Below are positions 46,910 to 57,230 of a stretch of 64,000 nucleotides of DNA, one piece after another. The notes under the pieces were generated by a model. It ran no database searches. It worked only from the letters and a program-made list of their open reading frames with translations, and was not told the DNA's origin. The position numbers were made by a program, and so were the translations under genes. Positions within the stretch are counted from its first letter, which is position 1, and each line of letters starts with the position of its first letter. This DNA comes from Candidatus Manganitrophaceae bacterium (lineage in GTDB: Bacteria; Nitrospirota; Nitrospiria; SBBL01; Manganitrophaceae), in assembly GCA_016200325.1 (NCBI GenBank), contig JACQEZ010000014.1, positions 1 through 64,000 on the forward strand, given 5' to 3'.

Positions 46910-47590
46910 CTACTTGGTGAAGTTGTATACGTTCGATATATTCGTTCCGCTAAACCCGTTTGTGCTGTCGAATTGGACTGTTCCTTGTGTCGTCACGCCG
47001 TCGATTTGCTGAATGAAGGTTCCGGTTGCGCTTCCGATGAGATTGCCGTCCGGGTCGGTGAGAGAGTGAATCGAAAAGAGAATTGAAAAGTGTTGGTCCG
47101 GCGATGTCGTCCCCGGTACCCCGGGGGTGATTTGGCTGACTCGAGACGAGAAGGTGTTGCTCCTGCCGCCGCCGGTGCGGGAGAGCGAGGCCATGTCATT
47201 TTCAACCGAGATCACCAGACCCGCTTCGGAGAGGTCGAACGGGGTCGAATGAAAGAGCGGGGTTCCGCTGTCGCCTTTGGGAATCCCGACGCCGAATTGG
47301 TTGTTCGGAGCGAGGCCCTTTGCGATTGTCGCGGGAAGATCCGCCGCTTTCGGATCCCCCAAGAAAAGCGGGGTCGACGTGTCGGGAAAAGGGGTGCCCG
47401 GATCATGATTCGGTACGGCCGCGCAGGCCGTACAACCTAAGATCGGATTATTAAAAAGACCGGTCGTCGTTGAGGTATGGGTGAGGGTGAGGGTGTTTTG
47501 CGCTTCAGCCTCCAAGGGCAAGAATAAAAGCCCCATCATCCAAAAACTCCCATGAAGAATCAATGCCGCCCACCGGAAACGTTTTATCAT
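46910..47590 (-). CDS. Secreted protein of unknown function under c-di-GMP riboswitch control
   Basis: 226 aa from the ATG at 47590; a longer frame to 47668 runs through the riboswitch and terminator and is rejected. The signal peptide ends LEAEAQ. The mature part begins NTLTLTHTSTTTGLF, contains one CTAC pair and is Ser/Thr/Gly-rich, like family B in style but not alignable along its length. It ends NISNVYNFTK. It directly follows the c-di-GMP-I aptamer and terminator, so its expression should respond to c-di-GMP. A matrix or biofilm role is inferred. Confidence 0.72.
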   Translation of the reverse strand: MIKRFRWAALILHGSFWMMGLLFLPLEAEAQNTLTLTHTSTTTGLFNNPILGCTACAAVPNHDPGTPFPDTSTPLFLGDPKAADLPATIAKGLAPNNQFGVGIPKGDSGTPLFHSTPFDLSEAGLVISVENDMASLSRTGGGRSNTFSSRVSQITPGVPGTTSPDQHFSILFSIHSLTDPDGNLIGSATGTFIQQIDGVTTQGTVQFDSTNGFSGTNISNVYNFTK

Positions 47591-47623
47591 ACCGCGTCTC
47601 TTTAAGAATTTAGAAGCGGCCGA

Positions 47624-47658
47624 TAAAAAAAGCCGCCACAGAATTTCCTTTGGCGGCT
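47624..47658 (-). terminator. Intrinsic terminator of the c-di-GMP riboswitch expression platform
   Basis: On the minus strand AGCCGCCA (47658-47651) pairs with TGGCGGCT (47638-47631), followed by seven T (47630-47624). Its first arm overlaps the 3' strand of aptamer helix P1, so the two structures exclude each other. Confidence 0.85.
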
Positions 47659-47734
47659 CGGCAGGCATGGCTTTACAGCTTTAGCCTCGTTGCTTTGCGT
47701 CCCCCTCTTTCGAGAGGTTTGCTCTGAGCAAAGG
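47647..47734 (-). promoter_or_regulatory. c-di-GMP-I (GEMM) riboswitch aptamer
   Basis: Read on the minus strand: CCTTTG (P1 5'), GAGCAAACC, a P2 hairpin TCTCGAAAGAG with a GAAA tetraloop, GGGACGCAAAGC, a P3 stem (GAGGCT...) and CAAAGG (P1 3'). The GCAAACC, GNRA loop and GGACGCAAAGC blocks are the diagnostic conserved core of class I c-di-GMP riboswitches. P1 closes with six perfect pairs. The aptamer 3' end is shared with the terminator, so ligand binding should favour read-through into the gene at 47590 (an ON switch). The direction of control is inference; the class assignment is strong. Confidence 0.92.
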
Positions 47735-47893
47735 ATGAATCATTACATCAGTGTCTGCGGACCAGCGCGTGACCCTGATTCGGGATGCGCCTTATTCTCG
47801 CACCCCCATTGCCGTCGTGGCTATTTCTTACTTCAAACTCCCAGTGGTGCCTAAATCGGACCCGACCTATTTCTCGGATGAGCCGTTTCGCCT

Positions 47894-48799
47894 TCAGAAA
47901 TAAAAATGAATGCCGATCATTCCTTCGATGCCGTTCAATTCCAGAGGAAGTGTCTTTACGTTCGAACGAATCTCATCGTTCGGGGTCCCGCCCCGTTTGA
48001 CATTTGCGTAGGTTAAGACCTCACCGGGAACCGGTCTGGGCTGGAGATCGGTTCCCGCTTCCGGCTCGGGTGGGGTGGAAAATCCGGAAGGGAAAAATCG
48101 TCTTACCTTCATTTTTGGGACCCTACCAACTATATAGCTGGTTCGAAATGAAATTGCAATCCATTTTTTCAAAAAGTACTCGCCGCCGAACCCCCACCGA
48201 CTCGTCAAACCCCATCCCGTCGCCTCTAGGGAGCTTGCCACCGGAAAGGCTTGTGCGACCGGTGTGGTCACCTTCAACAAGGTATCAACCGTCATCTGCG
48301 CATAAGCGAGGCCGATCAGACCGATATCGATATAAACGCGGCTTTTCTCCGATCCCAATGGAATGTGATAACGCCAGCCAAGCCAAAGATTCGTAATGGA
48401 GATGTCATACCGGCTGTTCCTCGGGACATCTTTAAAATCGGTCGCAGCGGTCGTCGTAATCTGGGGAGCAATGTCATTTCCAATCGTCTCCCCCTCCCAG
48501 AGATTTAAGGTCATCAGAAATGCATTGCGCCGATTTATTTCCCGTGCCACCTCAACGCCGAAGGCCCGATCGATCTTATAAGAAGGAACCTCCAGATTTC
48601 TCGCCTCCGGGGTAAAGAGGATGTTTGGTTGAAGCTGATTGTTCGGATCTTGGAGGAGCGCCAAGCTGGGGTCGCTCAAAATTCTATTGAGCGTCTTCAG
48701 CGAGGGCTTATAAAGGCCTCCGACGATTCCGATCTCCCACCGTCCCTCCTCTTCTGCAAAGCCCTGTCCAACCCCGCTGAGGAGAAGGAACAGAGCCAT
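47894..48799 (-). CDS. Outer-membrane beta-barrel protein (OmpW/OprF-size)
   Basis: 301 aa from the ATG at 48799; the N-region of the signal peptide has no basic residue, so the real start may be a rarer codon upstream. The signal ends GQGFAEE. The mature protein begins WEIGIVGGLYKPSLKTLN, has alternating beta strands (YDISITNLWLGWRYHIP, WGLTSRWGFGGEYFLKKW) and ends HFYF, as expected for a small barrel. The function is unknown. It lies just upstream of the riboswitch, in the same direction, and is probably transcribed separately from the riboswitch-controlled cluster. Confidence 0.68.
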   Translation of the reverse strand: MALFLLLSGVGQGFAEEEGRWEIGIVGGLYKPSLKTLNRILSDPSLALLQDPNNQLQPNILFTPEARNLEVPSYKIDRAFGVEVAREINRRNAFLMTLNLWEGETIGNDIAPQITTTAATDFKDVPRNSRYDISITNLWLGWRYHIPLGSEKSRVYIDIGLIGLAYAQMTVDTLLKVTTPVAQAFPVASSLEATGWGLTSRWGFGGEYFLKKWIAISFRTSYIVGRVPKMKVRRFFPSGFSTPPEPEAGTDLQPRPVPGEVLTYANVKRGGTPNDEIRSNVKTLPLELNGIEGMIGIHFYF

Positions 48800-49181
48800 C
48801 CCATATTTCAGAAATCTAGAAGTGATCGAAGCGCTTCCTCCGGTGAACGACCCGAGATCGGCGGCCGATTACCGCTCTCTCTAATTCATTCACCGGATAT
48901 TAAAGCCATCCCAAGTTGCCATTTGGTGGACGGCCGGGTGATCATTCATTCGTGATAAACGACGCGGCATTTATCGATTCGCCGTTCATTCACAGATGAA
49001 TACAAAATTATAGGTAATGCGACCTCGATGTCAAGCATTTTGTGCATCTTCTTGGTGCGGCCATTTTAGAATTGGAAGCGGACGATGCGGCGTGGTGAGA
49101 AGAGGTGAAGCGGTCGATTCGGTTCATTGACTTTTTTGTGATCATTATGATAGCCTGAACCGCCAATTTTATGGAATTCTC
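48800..49181. other. Intergenic region before the trp operon
   Basis: A 382-bp divergent gap. It must contain the trp promoter; TTGACT at 49127-49132 with TGATAG at 49148-49153 is a candidate of modest quality. No Trp-rich leader peptide, attenuator hairpin or gene is seen. Confidence 0.4.
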
Positions 49182-50675
49182 ATGGTGACCCCCTCATTCG
49201 ATCTCTTCTGCCAGAAAGCCAAAGAAGGCAATCTCATTCCCGTTTATCGAGAGATCCTGGCTGATACCGAAACCCCCGTCTCCGCATTTTTAAAAATTGC
49301 GGGCGGACGGGAGTATGCCTACCTTCTGGAGAGTGTCGAGGGGGGGGAGAAGTGGGGAAGATACTCTTTTCTCGGGGTCGACCCGTCGATCTTAATCAAG
49401 GCCGAAGGAGAGCGCGTGGTGATTACCCGGGAGGGGAAGCCGACGGAGATTGCCGCCGACGGAAATCCGCTACTTGTCTTGAAGGAACTTCTTTCGGAGT
49501 TTAAGCCGGTAGAGATGGAAGGACTTCCCCGATTTTTCGGCGGGGCGGTCGGCTACCTCGGTTATGACATGGTTCGCTTCTTCGAGCCGGTTCGCTTCGA
49601 CTCCTCGGATCGACCGAACCCCGATTTTTTCTTTCTTTTTACCGATACGCTCCTGATTTTCGATAATGTGCGGCATCGGATCAAGGTGGTCTCGAATGCG
49701 TTCATTCAGAATGACGATCTAAAAAGCACCTATCAGCGGGCGATCGAAAAAATCGACGCGCTGATCGATCGCCTTCGGCGCCCCTTGGATTGGGAGGCGG
49801 TCGGAGCGGCCCCCCGGAGATCGGCCGAAGCGGGGACGCTCTCTCCGAGATCGAATTTCACCCGCGAGGGATTTAAGAAGGGGGTCCTCGCCGCGAAGGA
49901 GTTCATCAAGGCGGGCGATATCTTCCAGGTGCAGCTCTCGCAGCGCTTTTCAATAACGCTCTCCTGCGATCCATTTGCCGTCTACCGCGCCCTCCGGGGG
50001 GTGAACCCGTCGCCTTATATGTATTTTCTTAAATTCGGCCGTCTTCATCTCGTCGGGACCTCTCCGGAGGTGTTGGTTCGTCTGGAAGGCCGACAAGCCG
50101 AGACCCGTCCAATCGCCGGGACCCGCCGACGGGGGACGACGCCGCAGGAAGATCTGGCGCTCGAAAAGGAGCTTCTGGCCGATCCCAAAGAGCGGGCGGA
50201 GCATGTCATGTTGATCGACCTCGGACGGAATGATCTGGGGCGGGTCTGCGAATACGGAACGGTCCAGGTCGATGAGCTGATGGTGATCGAGCGCTACTCG
50301 CATGTGATGCATATCGTTTCCAACGTCGTCGGCCGGCTGGAGGAGGGGCAGGATGCGTTCACGCTGCTCCAATCGTGTTTTCCCGCCGGTACGGTAACCG
50401 GCGCTCCGAAGATCCGCTCGATGGAGATTATCCATGCACTGGAGCCGGCGGGCCGCGGCCTGTATGCCGGCGCGGTCGGCTACTTCAGCTTCCAAGGGAA
50501 CATGGATACCTGTATTACAATCCGGACGATCATCATCGACGGCGATCAGGCGACCATACAGGCGGCGGCGGGAATCGTCGCCGACTCCGATCCCGACAAA
50601 GAATATGAAGAAACGGTCAACAAGGCCAAAGCAATGCTGACCGCGATTCAATTGGCGGAGAGCGGTTTAGAGTAA
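49182..50675 (+). CDS. trpE: Anthranilate synthase component I
   Basis: 497 aa. It converts chorismate to anthranilate with TrpG. The N-terminal LLES motif ([11 protein letters not shown], residues ~46-56) is the Trp-binding feedback site. The catalytic domain has [36 protein letters not shown] and [17 protein letters not shown]. It is first in the trp operon, with 10 bp to trpG. Confidence 0.96.
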   Translation: MVTPSFDLFCQKAKEGNLIPVYREILADTETPVSAFLKIAGGREYAYLLESVEGGEKWGRYSFLGVDPSILIKAEGERVVITREGKPTEIAADGNPLLVLKELLSEFKPVEMEGLPRFFGGAVGYLGYDMVRFFEPVRFDSSDRPNPDFFFLFTDTLLIFDNVRHRIKVVSNAFIQNDDLKSTYQRAIEKIDALIDRLRRPLDWEAVGAAPRRSAEAGTLSPRSNFTREGFKKGVLAAKEFIKAGDIFQVQLSQRFSITLSCDPFAVYRALRGVNPSPYMYFLKFGRLHLVGTSPEVLVRLEGRQAETRPIAGTRRRGTTPQEDLALEKELLADPKERAEHVMLIDLGRNDLGRVCEYGTVQVDELMVIERYSHVMHIVSNVVGRLEEGQDAFTLLQSCFPAGTVTGAPKIRSMEIIHALEPAGRGLYAGAVGYFSFQGNMDTCITIRTIIIDGDQATIQAAAGIVADSDPDKEYEETVNKAKAMLTAIQLAESGLE

Positions 50676-50685
50676 AAGGAATCCC

Positions 50686-51285
50686 ATGCTTCTCGTCATC
50701 GACAATTATGACTCCTTCACCTATAACCTTGTTCAGTATCTCGGGGAGCTGGGGGCGGGGATGGAGGTGTATCGCAACGACAAGCTCACCCTCGCGGAGA
50801 TCGAGCGAATGGCGCCTTCGAAGATTGTCATTTCGCCCGGTCCCTGCACGCCGAAGGAGGCTGGTATTTCAGTCGATCTGATCCGGGAATTCGGCGCCCG
50901 GATTCCCATTTTGGGGGTCTGTCTCGGACATCAGGCGATCGGCGAGGCCTTCGGCGGCGAGGTGATTCGGGCGCCCCGGTTAATGCATGGGAAAACGTCG
51001 ATGATCGAGCATGACGGCCGGACGATTTATAGAGCGCTTCCCAATCCATTTGAAGCGACCCGATATCACTCCCTCATCATCCGCCGAGAGAGTCTTCCAG
51101 ACGTCTTGGAGATCACCTCCTGGACGAAAGAGGGAGAGATCATGGGGGTGCGGCATAAAACGTTTCCGGTGGAGGGGGTCCAGTTCCATCCGGAATCAAT
51201 TCTGACGCAGGTCGGAAAGGATCTGCTGAAGAATTTTCTGGGCGATCCGAGACCTGCTCTGGAAGCGTCCGCAATAAAGAAGTAA
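50686..51285 (+). CDS. trpG: Anthranilate synthase component II (glutamine amidotransferase)
   Basis: 199 aa class I amidotransferase that supplies ammonia to TrpE. It starts [15 protein letters not shown]. The nucleophile Cys is in [15 protein letters not shown] and the His/Glu pair in VQFHPES. It lies 12 bp before trpD. It may also serve folate synthesis, as is common when only one copy exists. Confidence 0.96.
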   Translation: MLLVIDNYDSFTYNLVQYLGELGAGMEVYRNDKLTLAEIERMAPSKIVISPGPCTPKEAGISVDLIREFGARIPILGVCLGHQAIGEAFGGEVIRAPRLMHGKTSMIEHDGRTIYRALPNPFEATRYHSLIIRRESLPDVLEITSWTKEGEIMGVRHKTFPVEGVQFHPESILTQVGKDLLKNFLGDPRPALEASAIKK

Positions 51286-51297
51286 GGGGGATTCAAG

Positions 51298-52308
51298 ATG
51301 ATCAAAGAGGCGATTGCAAAGGTGGTCGAGCGGGTCGACCTGACCGAGACCGAAGCGGAAGAGGTGATGCGTGAGATCATGGAGGGAAATGCCACCCCGG
51401 CGCAGATTGCCTCTTACATCACCGCGCTCCGGATGAAGGGGGAATCGATTGCCGAGGTTACCGGGTCGGCCCGGGTCATGCGCGAAAAGGCGATCCATGT
51501 CCATGTGAGCGACCCGCTCGTCGTCGATACCTGCGGGACCGGCGGAGACCGGCTCCATACCTTCAACATCTCGACGACCGTCGCCTTCGTGGTGGCCGGC
51601 TGCGGGGTGACCGTCGCCAAACATGGCAACCGCTCGGTGTCGAGCTCCTGCGGAAGCGCCGATGTCTTGAAGATGCTCGACATCCAGATCGATCTGCCGC
51701 CGGAGCGGGTCGAGGGGTGCATCAACGAAATCGGGATCGGGTTTCTCTTCGCCCCCCGATTCCATGGCGCGATGAAGCACGCGGTCGGCCCGCGGCAAGA
51801 GACCGGCATTCGGACGATCTTTAACATTCTCGGACCGCTCACCAATCCGGCCGGTGCGACGATTCAGGTCTTGGGGGTGTTCTCTCCTATCTATACCGAA
51901 TTGCTGGCGCAGGTGCTTCTCAATCTCGGGTCGCAGCACTGCTTCGTCGTGCACGGCTCCGATGGATTGGACGAGATCACCATCACCGGCAAGAGCCGAA
52001 TCTCCGAGGCAAAAGGGGGACGCGTCCTCACCTATCCGCTGGAGCCGAAAGATTTCCAGCTCTCCGGAGGAAGTCTGAAAGATTTGGCGGGCGGCGACGC
52101 CGAGGCGAACGCGGAGATTCTTCTCTCGATTCTCAAAGGAGAGGCCGGTCCGAAACGGGAGGTCGTGTTGATGAACGCCGCCCCCGCGCTGGTCGCCGTC
52201 GGGAGGGCGAAGACCCTCCAAGAAGGGGTGCTGCTTGCCGCCGAGTCGATCGAGTCGGGACGAGCGATGATGAAGCTCGAGCAGCTGCGGGAGATGACCA
52301 ACAAATAG
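51298..52308 (+). CDS. trpD: Anthranilate phosphoribosyltransferase
   Basis: 336 aa. It joins PRPP to anthranilate. [18 protein letters not shown] and [17 protein letters not shown] are the diphosphate and anthranilate sites; [17 protein letters not shown] is also characteristic. It starts behind AAGGGGGATTCAAG. Full family length. Confidence 0.96.
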   Translation: MIKEAIAKVVERVDLTETEAEEVMREIMEGNATPAQIASYITALRMKGESIAEVTGSARVMREKAIHVHVSDPLVVDTCGTGGDRLHTFNISTTVAFVVAGCGVTVAKHGNRSVSSSCGSADVLKMLDIQIDLPPERVEGCINEIGIGFLFAPRFHGAMKHAVGPRQETGIRTIFNILGPLTNPAGATIQVLGVFSPIYTELLAQVLLNLGSQHCFVVHGSDGLDEITITGKSRISEAKGGRVLTYPLEPKDFQLSGGSLKDLAGGDAEANAEILLSILKGEAGPKREVVLMNAAPALVAVGRAKTLQEGVLLAAESIESGRAMMKLEQLREMTNK

Positions 52309-52334
52309 CGCGAGGGATCCCTTCCTCCCCTCGG

Positions 52335-53135
52335 TTGATGATGATTTTCTTAGATGAGATTCTTAAAATCAAGCGCGAAGAGGTCGGCCGCCGCAAGGGG
52401 CGACGAACCCTTCAGGAACTCCGGTCGCGGATTGCCGACGCCGGCCCGACCCGCGGGTTCCAGCGAACACTTCGAGAACGGCAGGAAGGGTCGCCGCGGC
52501 TGATCGCCGAGATCAAAAAGGCTTCCCCTTCCAAGGGGGTGATCCGGGAGCGGTTCGAGCCGGTCGAGATCGCCAAAATTTATGAGGGAGAAGGGGCCGC
52601 CGCCCTCTCCATCCTCACGGAGGAGCACTTTTTCCTGGGGAGCCCTTCATTTCTGCAAGAGGTTCGATCGGTCAGCACCCTGCCGCTTTTAAAAAAAGAT
52701 TTTATTCTCGACGAGCTCCAAGTCTACGAAGCGCGCGCGTGGGGGGCCGACGCCCTCTTGTTGATCGCCGCGCTGTTGGAACGGCGGCAAGCGGTAGATT
52801 ATTTTCATCTGGCGCGGGAGCTCTCGCTCGATGTGCTGGTCGAAGTGCATACCGAAAAAGAGCTGGAGCAGGTGCTCGATTGGGCGCCGATCATCGGGAT
52901 CAACAATCGCGACCTCCAGACCTTCAAGACCGACCTGGAGACGACCTTTCGCCTGCTTCGCGAAATCCCCGCTTCTCTTCGAAAAGAGCGGATCGTGATC
53001 AGCGAGAGCGGGATTCATTCGAGAAAAGAGGTCGAGCGGCTCTATGATGCGGAGGTCGATGCAATGCTGATCGGCGAGACGTTCATGGCCTCCGAGAAGA
53101 TGGCCGACAAGATGAAGGAATTACTGGGGAGATAG
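52335..53135 (+). CDS. trpC: Indole-3-glycerol phosphate synthase
   Basis: 266 aa TIM barrel that closes the indole ring. Key segments: LIAEIKKASPSKGVI with the catalytic lysine, LSILTEEHFFLGS, LKKDFI and VISESGIHS. Two adjacent ATG codons at 52335-52346 make the exact start uncertain by one to three residues. It is followed by an inverted-repeat element that separates it from trpF. Confidence 0.95.
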   Translation: MMMIFLDEILKIKREEVGRRKGRRTLQELRSRIADAGPTRGFQRTLRERQEGSPRLIAEIKKASPSKGVIRERFEPVEIAKIYEGEGAAALSILTEEHFFLGSPSFLQEVRSVSTLPLLKKDFILDELQVYEARAWGADALLLIAALLERRQAVDYFHLARELSLDVLVEVHTEKELEQVLDWAPIIGINNRDLQTFKTDLETTFRLLREIPASLRKERIVISESGIHSRKEVERLYDAEVDAMLIGETFMASEKMADKMKELLGR

Positions 53136-53249
53136 AATTCAGAAGCCAGAAGTCAGAATTTAGGAGTCGGAATAAAGATAAAGGATGGAATGACCGCTGA
53201 GAAGTAACATCTCTTATTCTCTCTTCTGAATTCTGACTCCTGACTTCTT
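53136..53249. repeat. Inverted-repeat element, copy 1 (between trpC and trpF)
   Basis: Left arm 53136-53171 (GAATTCAGAAGCCAGAAGTC... GGAGTC) and right arm 53228-53249 (GAATTCTGACTCCTGACTTC) are imperfect inverted copies of a GAAGTCAGAATTCAGGAGTC-like unit. It lies inside the operon and would be transcribed as a long hairpin. Two more copies lie at 60.2 and 61.6 kb. Confidence 0.75.
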
Positions 53250-53261
53250 GTTTTCATTATT

Positions 53262-53894
53262 ATGAAGGTCAAAATCTGCGGGATCACCCACCTGGAAGAT
53301 GCAATGGCGGCGGCGGAGCAGGGCGCCGATGCGGTCGGATTTATCTTCGCACCGGAGAGCCCGCGGTTCGTTCCGCCTGAGACGGTCCGAAAGATCATCG
53401 ATGCTCTTCCGCCGTTCGTCACGACCGTCGCCGTCTTTACCGCGGGGGTGGAAAAAGATTTTCGCTATGCGATTGACGAATGCGGCGTCGATCTCATTCA
53501 GTTCCATGGGCCGTTTTCGCCCGAGGTGATCGCGCCGTTCGCCACGCGGGCCATTGGCGTGATCCGCGTCCGGGATGAGAAGAGCCTGGAAGAGATCGCC
53601 CGCGTTTCGGCCCGCGCTATTTTGCTCGATGCGTACCATCCCCAGCAGCTCGGTGGAAGCGGCGAAGTCTTTGACTGGACGATTGCCGCAACGGCGGCGC
53701 CCTCGGCGAGGGTCATCCTGGCGGGCGGCCTGACCCCAGAAAATGTAGCCGCCGCGGTGGCCCGGGTGCGACCCTACGGCGTCGATGTCAGCAGCGGGGT
53801 GGAGAAGATAAAAGGAAAGAAGGATGCGATGAAGATCAAACGGTTTATCGAGGCGGCCAAGCGGGCGGGAGATACAAATGTTGCTGCCGAATAA
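53262..53894 (+). CDS. trpF: Phosphoribosylanthranilate isomerase
   Basis: 210 aa. It starts [17 protein letters not shown] with the catalytic cysteine at residue 6; [15 protein letters not shown] and VDVSSGVE complete the (beta/alpha)8 signature. The stop overlaps the start of trpB by 17 bp. Confidence 0.95.
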   Translation: MKVKICGITHLEDAMAAAEQGADAVGFIFAPESPRFVPPETVRKIIDALPPFVTTVAVFTAGVEKDFRYAIDECGVDLIQFHGPFSPEVIAPFATRAIGVIRVRDEKSLEEIARVSARAILLDAYHPQQLGGSGEVFDWTIAATAAPSARVILAGGLTPENVAAAVARVRPYGVDVSSGVEKIKGKKDAMKIKRFIEAAKRAGDTNVAAE

Positions 53895-55086
53895 GAAGGG
53901 GCGGTTCGGTTCCTACGGCGGGCGGTATGTCCCTGAGACGTTGATGCCGGCGCTGGAAGAGTTGGAGACGGCCTATCAGGCGGTCCGGCGCGATTCGGCC
54001 TTTAAGAAAGCGCTCGCCGACGGGTTGAAAAATTATGTCGGCCGTCCCACGCCGCTTTATTTCGCGAAGCGGCTCTCGGAACGGCTGGGAGGGGCAAAGG
54101 TTTATCTCAAACGGGAAGACCTTTGCCACACCGGCGCGCACAAAATCAACAACACCATGGGTCAGATTCTCCTGACGCAGCGGATGGGGAAACAGCGGGT
54201 GATCGCCGAGACCGGCGCCGGGCAGCATGGCGTGGCGGTGGCGACGGTGGCGGCGCGCGCGGGGCTCGCCTGCGAAGTCTATATGGGAACCGACGACATG
54301 GAGCGGCAGGCGCTCAATGTGATCCGGATGCGGATGCTCGGGGCCAAGGTGACCGGCGTCAAAGCCGGAAGCCGGACGTTGAAAGATGCGATCAGTGAGG
54401 CGATGCGCGATTGGACGACGAACATTCGAACCACCCATTATATTCTCGGCTCGGTCTTGGGGCCCCATCCCTATCCGATGATGATTCGCGACTTCCAGTC
54501 GGTCATCGGAGAGGAGGCGCGTCACCAGATCCTCCGGGCTGAAGGAACGCTTCCTGATCTCTTGATCGCCTGCGTCGGCGGGGGGAGCAATGCGATCGGT
54601 CTCTTTTATCCTTTTCTCTCCGACAAGTCGGTTCGGATGATCGGCGTGGAGGCGGGGGGCCGCGGCATCGCGGCCGGGCAGCATGCGGCACGGTTCGCCG
54701 CCGGGTCGGTCGGCGTGCTCCATGGGACGATGACCTACCTGCTTCAAGATCCGCATGGGCAGATCGAGACGACCCACTCGGTCTCGGCCGGGCTCGATTA
54801 CGCCGCCGTCGGTCCGGAGCATAGCTATTACCGTGAATTAAAACGAATTGAGTATACCTATGCGACCGACGAAGAGGCGCTGGCGGCATTTCGGCTGCTG
54901 GCCGAGACCGAAGGCATTTTGCCGGCGCTGGAATCGGCCCACGCGATCGCTCATCTCGTGAAGGTGGCTCCGACCCTCTCGCCCGATCAGCGGGTGATCG
55001 TCAACCTTTCCGGGCGGGGAGATAAAGACGTAAACCAACTCTCGCAGATGAAGCAATTTATGTCGGAGTTCGGGGAGAACAAATAA
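53878..55086 (+). CDS. trpB: Tryptophan synthase beta chain
   Basis: 402 aa PLP enzyme that joins indole and serine. The PLP lysine is in [33 protein letters not shown] and GRGDKD are the other sites. It is the TrpB1 type that partners TrpA. It starts behind GGGAG, inside the end of trpF. Confidence 0.96.
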   Translation: MLLPNKKGRFGSYGGRYVPETLMPALEELETAYQAVRRDSAFKKALADGLKNYVGRPTPLYFAKRLSERLGGAKVYLKREDLCHTGAHKINNTMGQILLTQRMGKQRVIAETGAGQHGVAVATVAARAGLACEVYMGTDDMERQALNVIRMRMLGAKVTGVKAGSRTLKDAISEAMRDWTTNIRTTHYILGSVLGPHPYPMMIRDFQSVIGEEARHQILRAEGTLPDLLIACVGGGSNAIGLFYPFLSDKSVRMIGVEAGGRGIAAGQHAARFAAGSVGVLHGTMTYLLQDPHGQIETTHSVSAGLDYAAVGPEHSYYRELKRIEYTYATDEEALAAFRLLAETEGILPALESAHAIAHLVKVAPTLSPDQRVIVNLSGRGDKDVNQLSQMKQFMSEFGENK

Positions 55087-55104
55087 CCTGACCCGAGGAG
55101 GCCG

Positions 55105-56364
55105 ATGACGGTGGCCACAAAAAAGAAGTCCGGACCGGGAGCGCGAGGCCGATCCAAAGCTAAGAAAAAAGGGACCGGCCCGACGGAGTCGGTCGAGAAT
55201 CGACTCCGAAAAACGATTGCGGCGCAGAAAGCCCGGCTGGAAATCCTGGAGGCGATGGAGGAGATGAGCCGGCTCCTGAACTCCACCCTTGATGAGCGGG
55301 TGGTTCGGCGGCGGGCCATGGAGTCGGCGACCCATCTAATGCGGTCGGAGGTCGGCTCGCTTCTGTTGATCGATCCGAAGACGAAAGATCTTTTCTTCGA
55401 GATCGCCCTCGGCGAGAAAGGGGAGAAGGTTCGGGAGATTCGTTTAAAGCCGGGGGAAGGAATCGCCGGCTGGGTCGCCCAGACAGGCGAGGCGCAAATC
55501 ATCAACGACACCCGGTCGAATCCCTACTTTTTCAAGAGCGCCGACGAGAAGAGCGGTTTCGTCACCCGCAACATGATCTGCGTTCCGGTCCGGATCCGGG
55601 AGAAGATCGCCGGGGTGCTCCAAGCGATTAACAAGAAGCGGGGAAAGTTTACTCCGATTGATCTGGAAGGGCTTAAATTGCTGGCCGACCAGGTGGCCAT
55701 CGCCATCGAGAATGCGGGCCTCTATAAAGAGCTGAAAGAGACCTTCCTTAGCACCGCCGCGGCGCTCGGCGATGCGATCGAGGCAAAAGATGCCTATACC
55801 GGCGGCCACACGAAGCGGGTGCTGGAGTACAGCCTCGTCGTCGGAAGGCGGCTGGGACTCACCCCGGAGGAGTCGGAGAGCTTAAAACTTGCTGCGGCGC
55901 TTCATGACATCGGCAAAATCGGGATTGAGGACCGCATTCTGGGGAAGCCGAATCGGCTGGAGCCGGAGGAAGCGAAAATCATGGAAGGTCATACGGTGAT
56001 CGGCGCGCGGATCGTCGAAAATATCCGGCCGTTGCGGGAGATCATCCCAGGTATTCGCCATCATCATGAAACATATGACGGGCAGGGATATCCGGACGCC
56101 CTCAAGGGGGAGGCGATTCCGATCATGGCCCGGATTATCTCGGTCTGCGATACCTTTGATGCGATGACCTCCAACCGTCCCTACCGAAAAGGCCTTCCGG
56201 CCGAGCTCGCCGTTCAGGAGCTGCGAAAGCAGGCCGGTACGCAGTTCGATCCGCGGGTTGTTGAAACATTCATCGTTGCATTTGAAAAGGGGGAGATCGA
56301 GCCGATCCTTCATCCGAACAGGTTGTCGGCCTCCGATGCATCCCTCTCTGGAAGGGGTTCCTGA
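55105..56364 (+). CDS. GAF-HD-GYP cyclic-di-GMP phosphodiesterase-like protein
   Basis: 419 aa. A basic N-terminus and a coiled segment (residues 30-60) precede a GAF domain (65-215: MRSEVGSLLLID, GEGIAGWVAQTG, GVLQAINKK). An HD-GYP domain follows (225-405) with HDIGKIGI, HTVIGARI, HHETYDGQGYP and RPYRKGL. All metal ligands and the GYP motif (here as GQGYP) are present, so c-di-GMP hydrolysis is likely. It stands 18 bp after trpB and its stop overlaps the trpA start (TGATG), so it is translated within the tryptophan operon. The GAF domain could sense a small metabolite. Confidence 0.9.
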   Translation: MTVATKKKSGPGARGRSKAKKKGTGPTESVENRLRKTIAAQKARLEILEAMEEMSRLLNSTLDERVVRRRAMESATHLMRSEVGSLLLIDPKTKDLFFEIALGEKGEKVREIRLKPGEGIAGWVAQTGEAQIINDTRSNPYFFKSADEKSGFVTRNMICVPVRIREKIAGVLQAINKKRGKFTPIDLEGLKLLADQVAIAIENAGLYKELKETFLSTAAALGDAIEAKDAYTGGHTKRVLEYSLVVGRRLGLTPEESESLKLAAALHDIGKIGIEDRILGKPNRLEPEEAKIMEGHTVIGARIVENIRPLREIIPGIRHHHETYDGQGYPDALKGEAIPIMARIISVCDTFDAMTSNRPYRKGLPAELAVQELRKQAGTQFDPRVVETFIVAFEKGEIEPILHPNRLSASDASLSGRGS

Positions 56365-57161
56365 TGAGCCGGATCGAATCGGTCTTTAAAAGTTTATCCC
56401 AGCGAAAAGAGAAGGCGCTGATCGCCTATGTAATGGCGGGCGATCCTTCCCTTGCCCAAACGGCGGAGATTGTCTTTGCGATCGAAAAGGCGGGGGCCGA
56501 TCTGATCGAGCTCGGCGTCCCCTTCTCGGATCCGGTTGCCGACGGCCCGACGATCCAGAAAGCGTCCGAAAGGGCGCTCCGCCAGGGGACCACGCTGCGG
56601 GCCGTGCTGGAAACGGTCACGGTGCTCCGGCGGCAGACAAAGATTCCGATTCTGTTGATGACCTACTGCAATCCGATCTATGCTTTCGGCTTGCTCGATT
56701 TTTTTAAGGAGGCAAAAGGGGTTGGAATCGATGGCGTCATCATCCCCGACCTTCCTCACGAGGAGTCGAAAGAATTTCTCACCCTGTCGAGACGTCACGG
56801 AATCGACCTGATCTTCATGATCGCGCCGACGAGCCCGCCCGAGCGGGCGGAGCGGCTCGTGAAAGAGGGGAGCGGGTTCATCTATTATGTTTCCCTCACC
56901 GGGATCACCGGTGTTCCCCTGACCGAGCAGGGGGCGGTCCAGGAGCGGATTCGAAAGTTGAAGGCCATGACGGCGCTGCCGATCGCCGTCGGCTTCGGCA
57001 TCTCTACGCCGGAGGCGGCGAAAGAGATGGCGCAAGCGGCCGACGGGATCATTGTCGGGACCGCGCTGGTCAAGATTGTGGAGGCTGCGGAGAACGATCC
57101 CGCGTATCTCTCCCGGTTGACCGACCTGATCGCTTCATTGAAAGCCGCCACCCGCGCATAG
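56364..57161 (+). CDS. trpA: Tryptophan synthase alpha chain
   Basis: 265 aa TIM barrel that releases indole from indole-3-glycerol phosphate. LIELGVPFSDPVADGPTIQ carries the catalytic Glu and Asp. IAPTSPPERAE and YYVSLTGITG follow. The start codon overlaps the stop of the HD-GYP gene by one base. Last gene of the operon; no clear terminator follows. Confidence 0.96.
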   Translation: MSRIESVFKSLSQRKEKALIAYVMAGDPSLAQTAEIVFAIEKAGADLIELGVPFSDPVADGPTIQKASERALRQGTTLRAVLETVTVLRRQTKIPILLMTYCNPIYAFGLLDFFKEAKGVGIDGVIIPDLPHEESKEFLTLSRRHGIDLIFMIAPTSPPERAERLVKEGSGFIYYVSLTGITGVPLTEQGAVQERIRKLKAMTALPIAVGFGISTPEAAKEMAQAADGIIVGTALVKIVEAAENDPAYLSRLTDLIASLKAATRA

Positions 57162-57230
57162 TTTTACCCGCCCGTTTTATCCTCGACCGGGATGGACCTC
57201 CGCCTATTCGTGTTATTTCTTCCCTTTTCT

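Noticed and set aside
47591-47668. N-terminal extension of the gene ending at 46910 up to 47668
   Set aside because: It would translate the riboswitch terminator; the signal peptide and a suitable start are at 47590.
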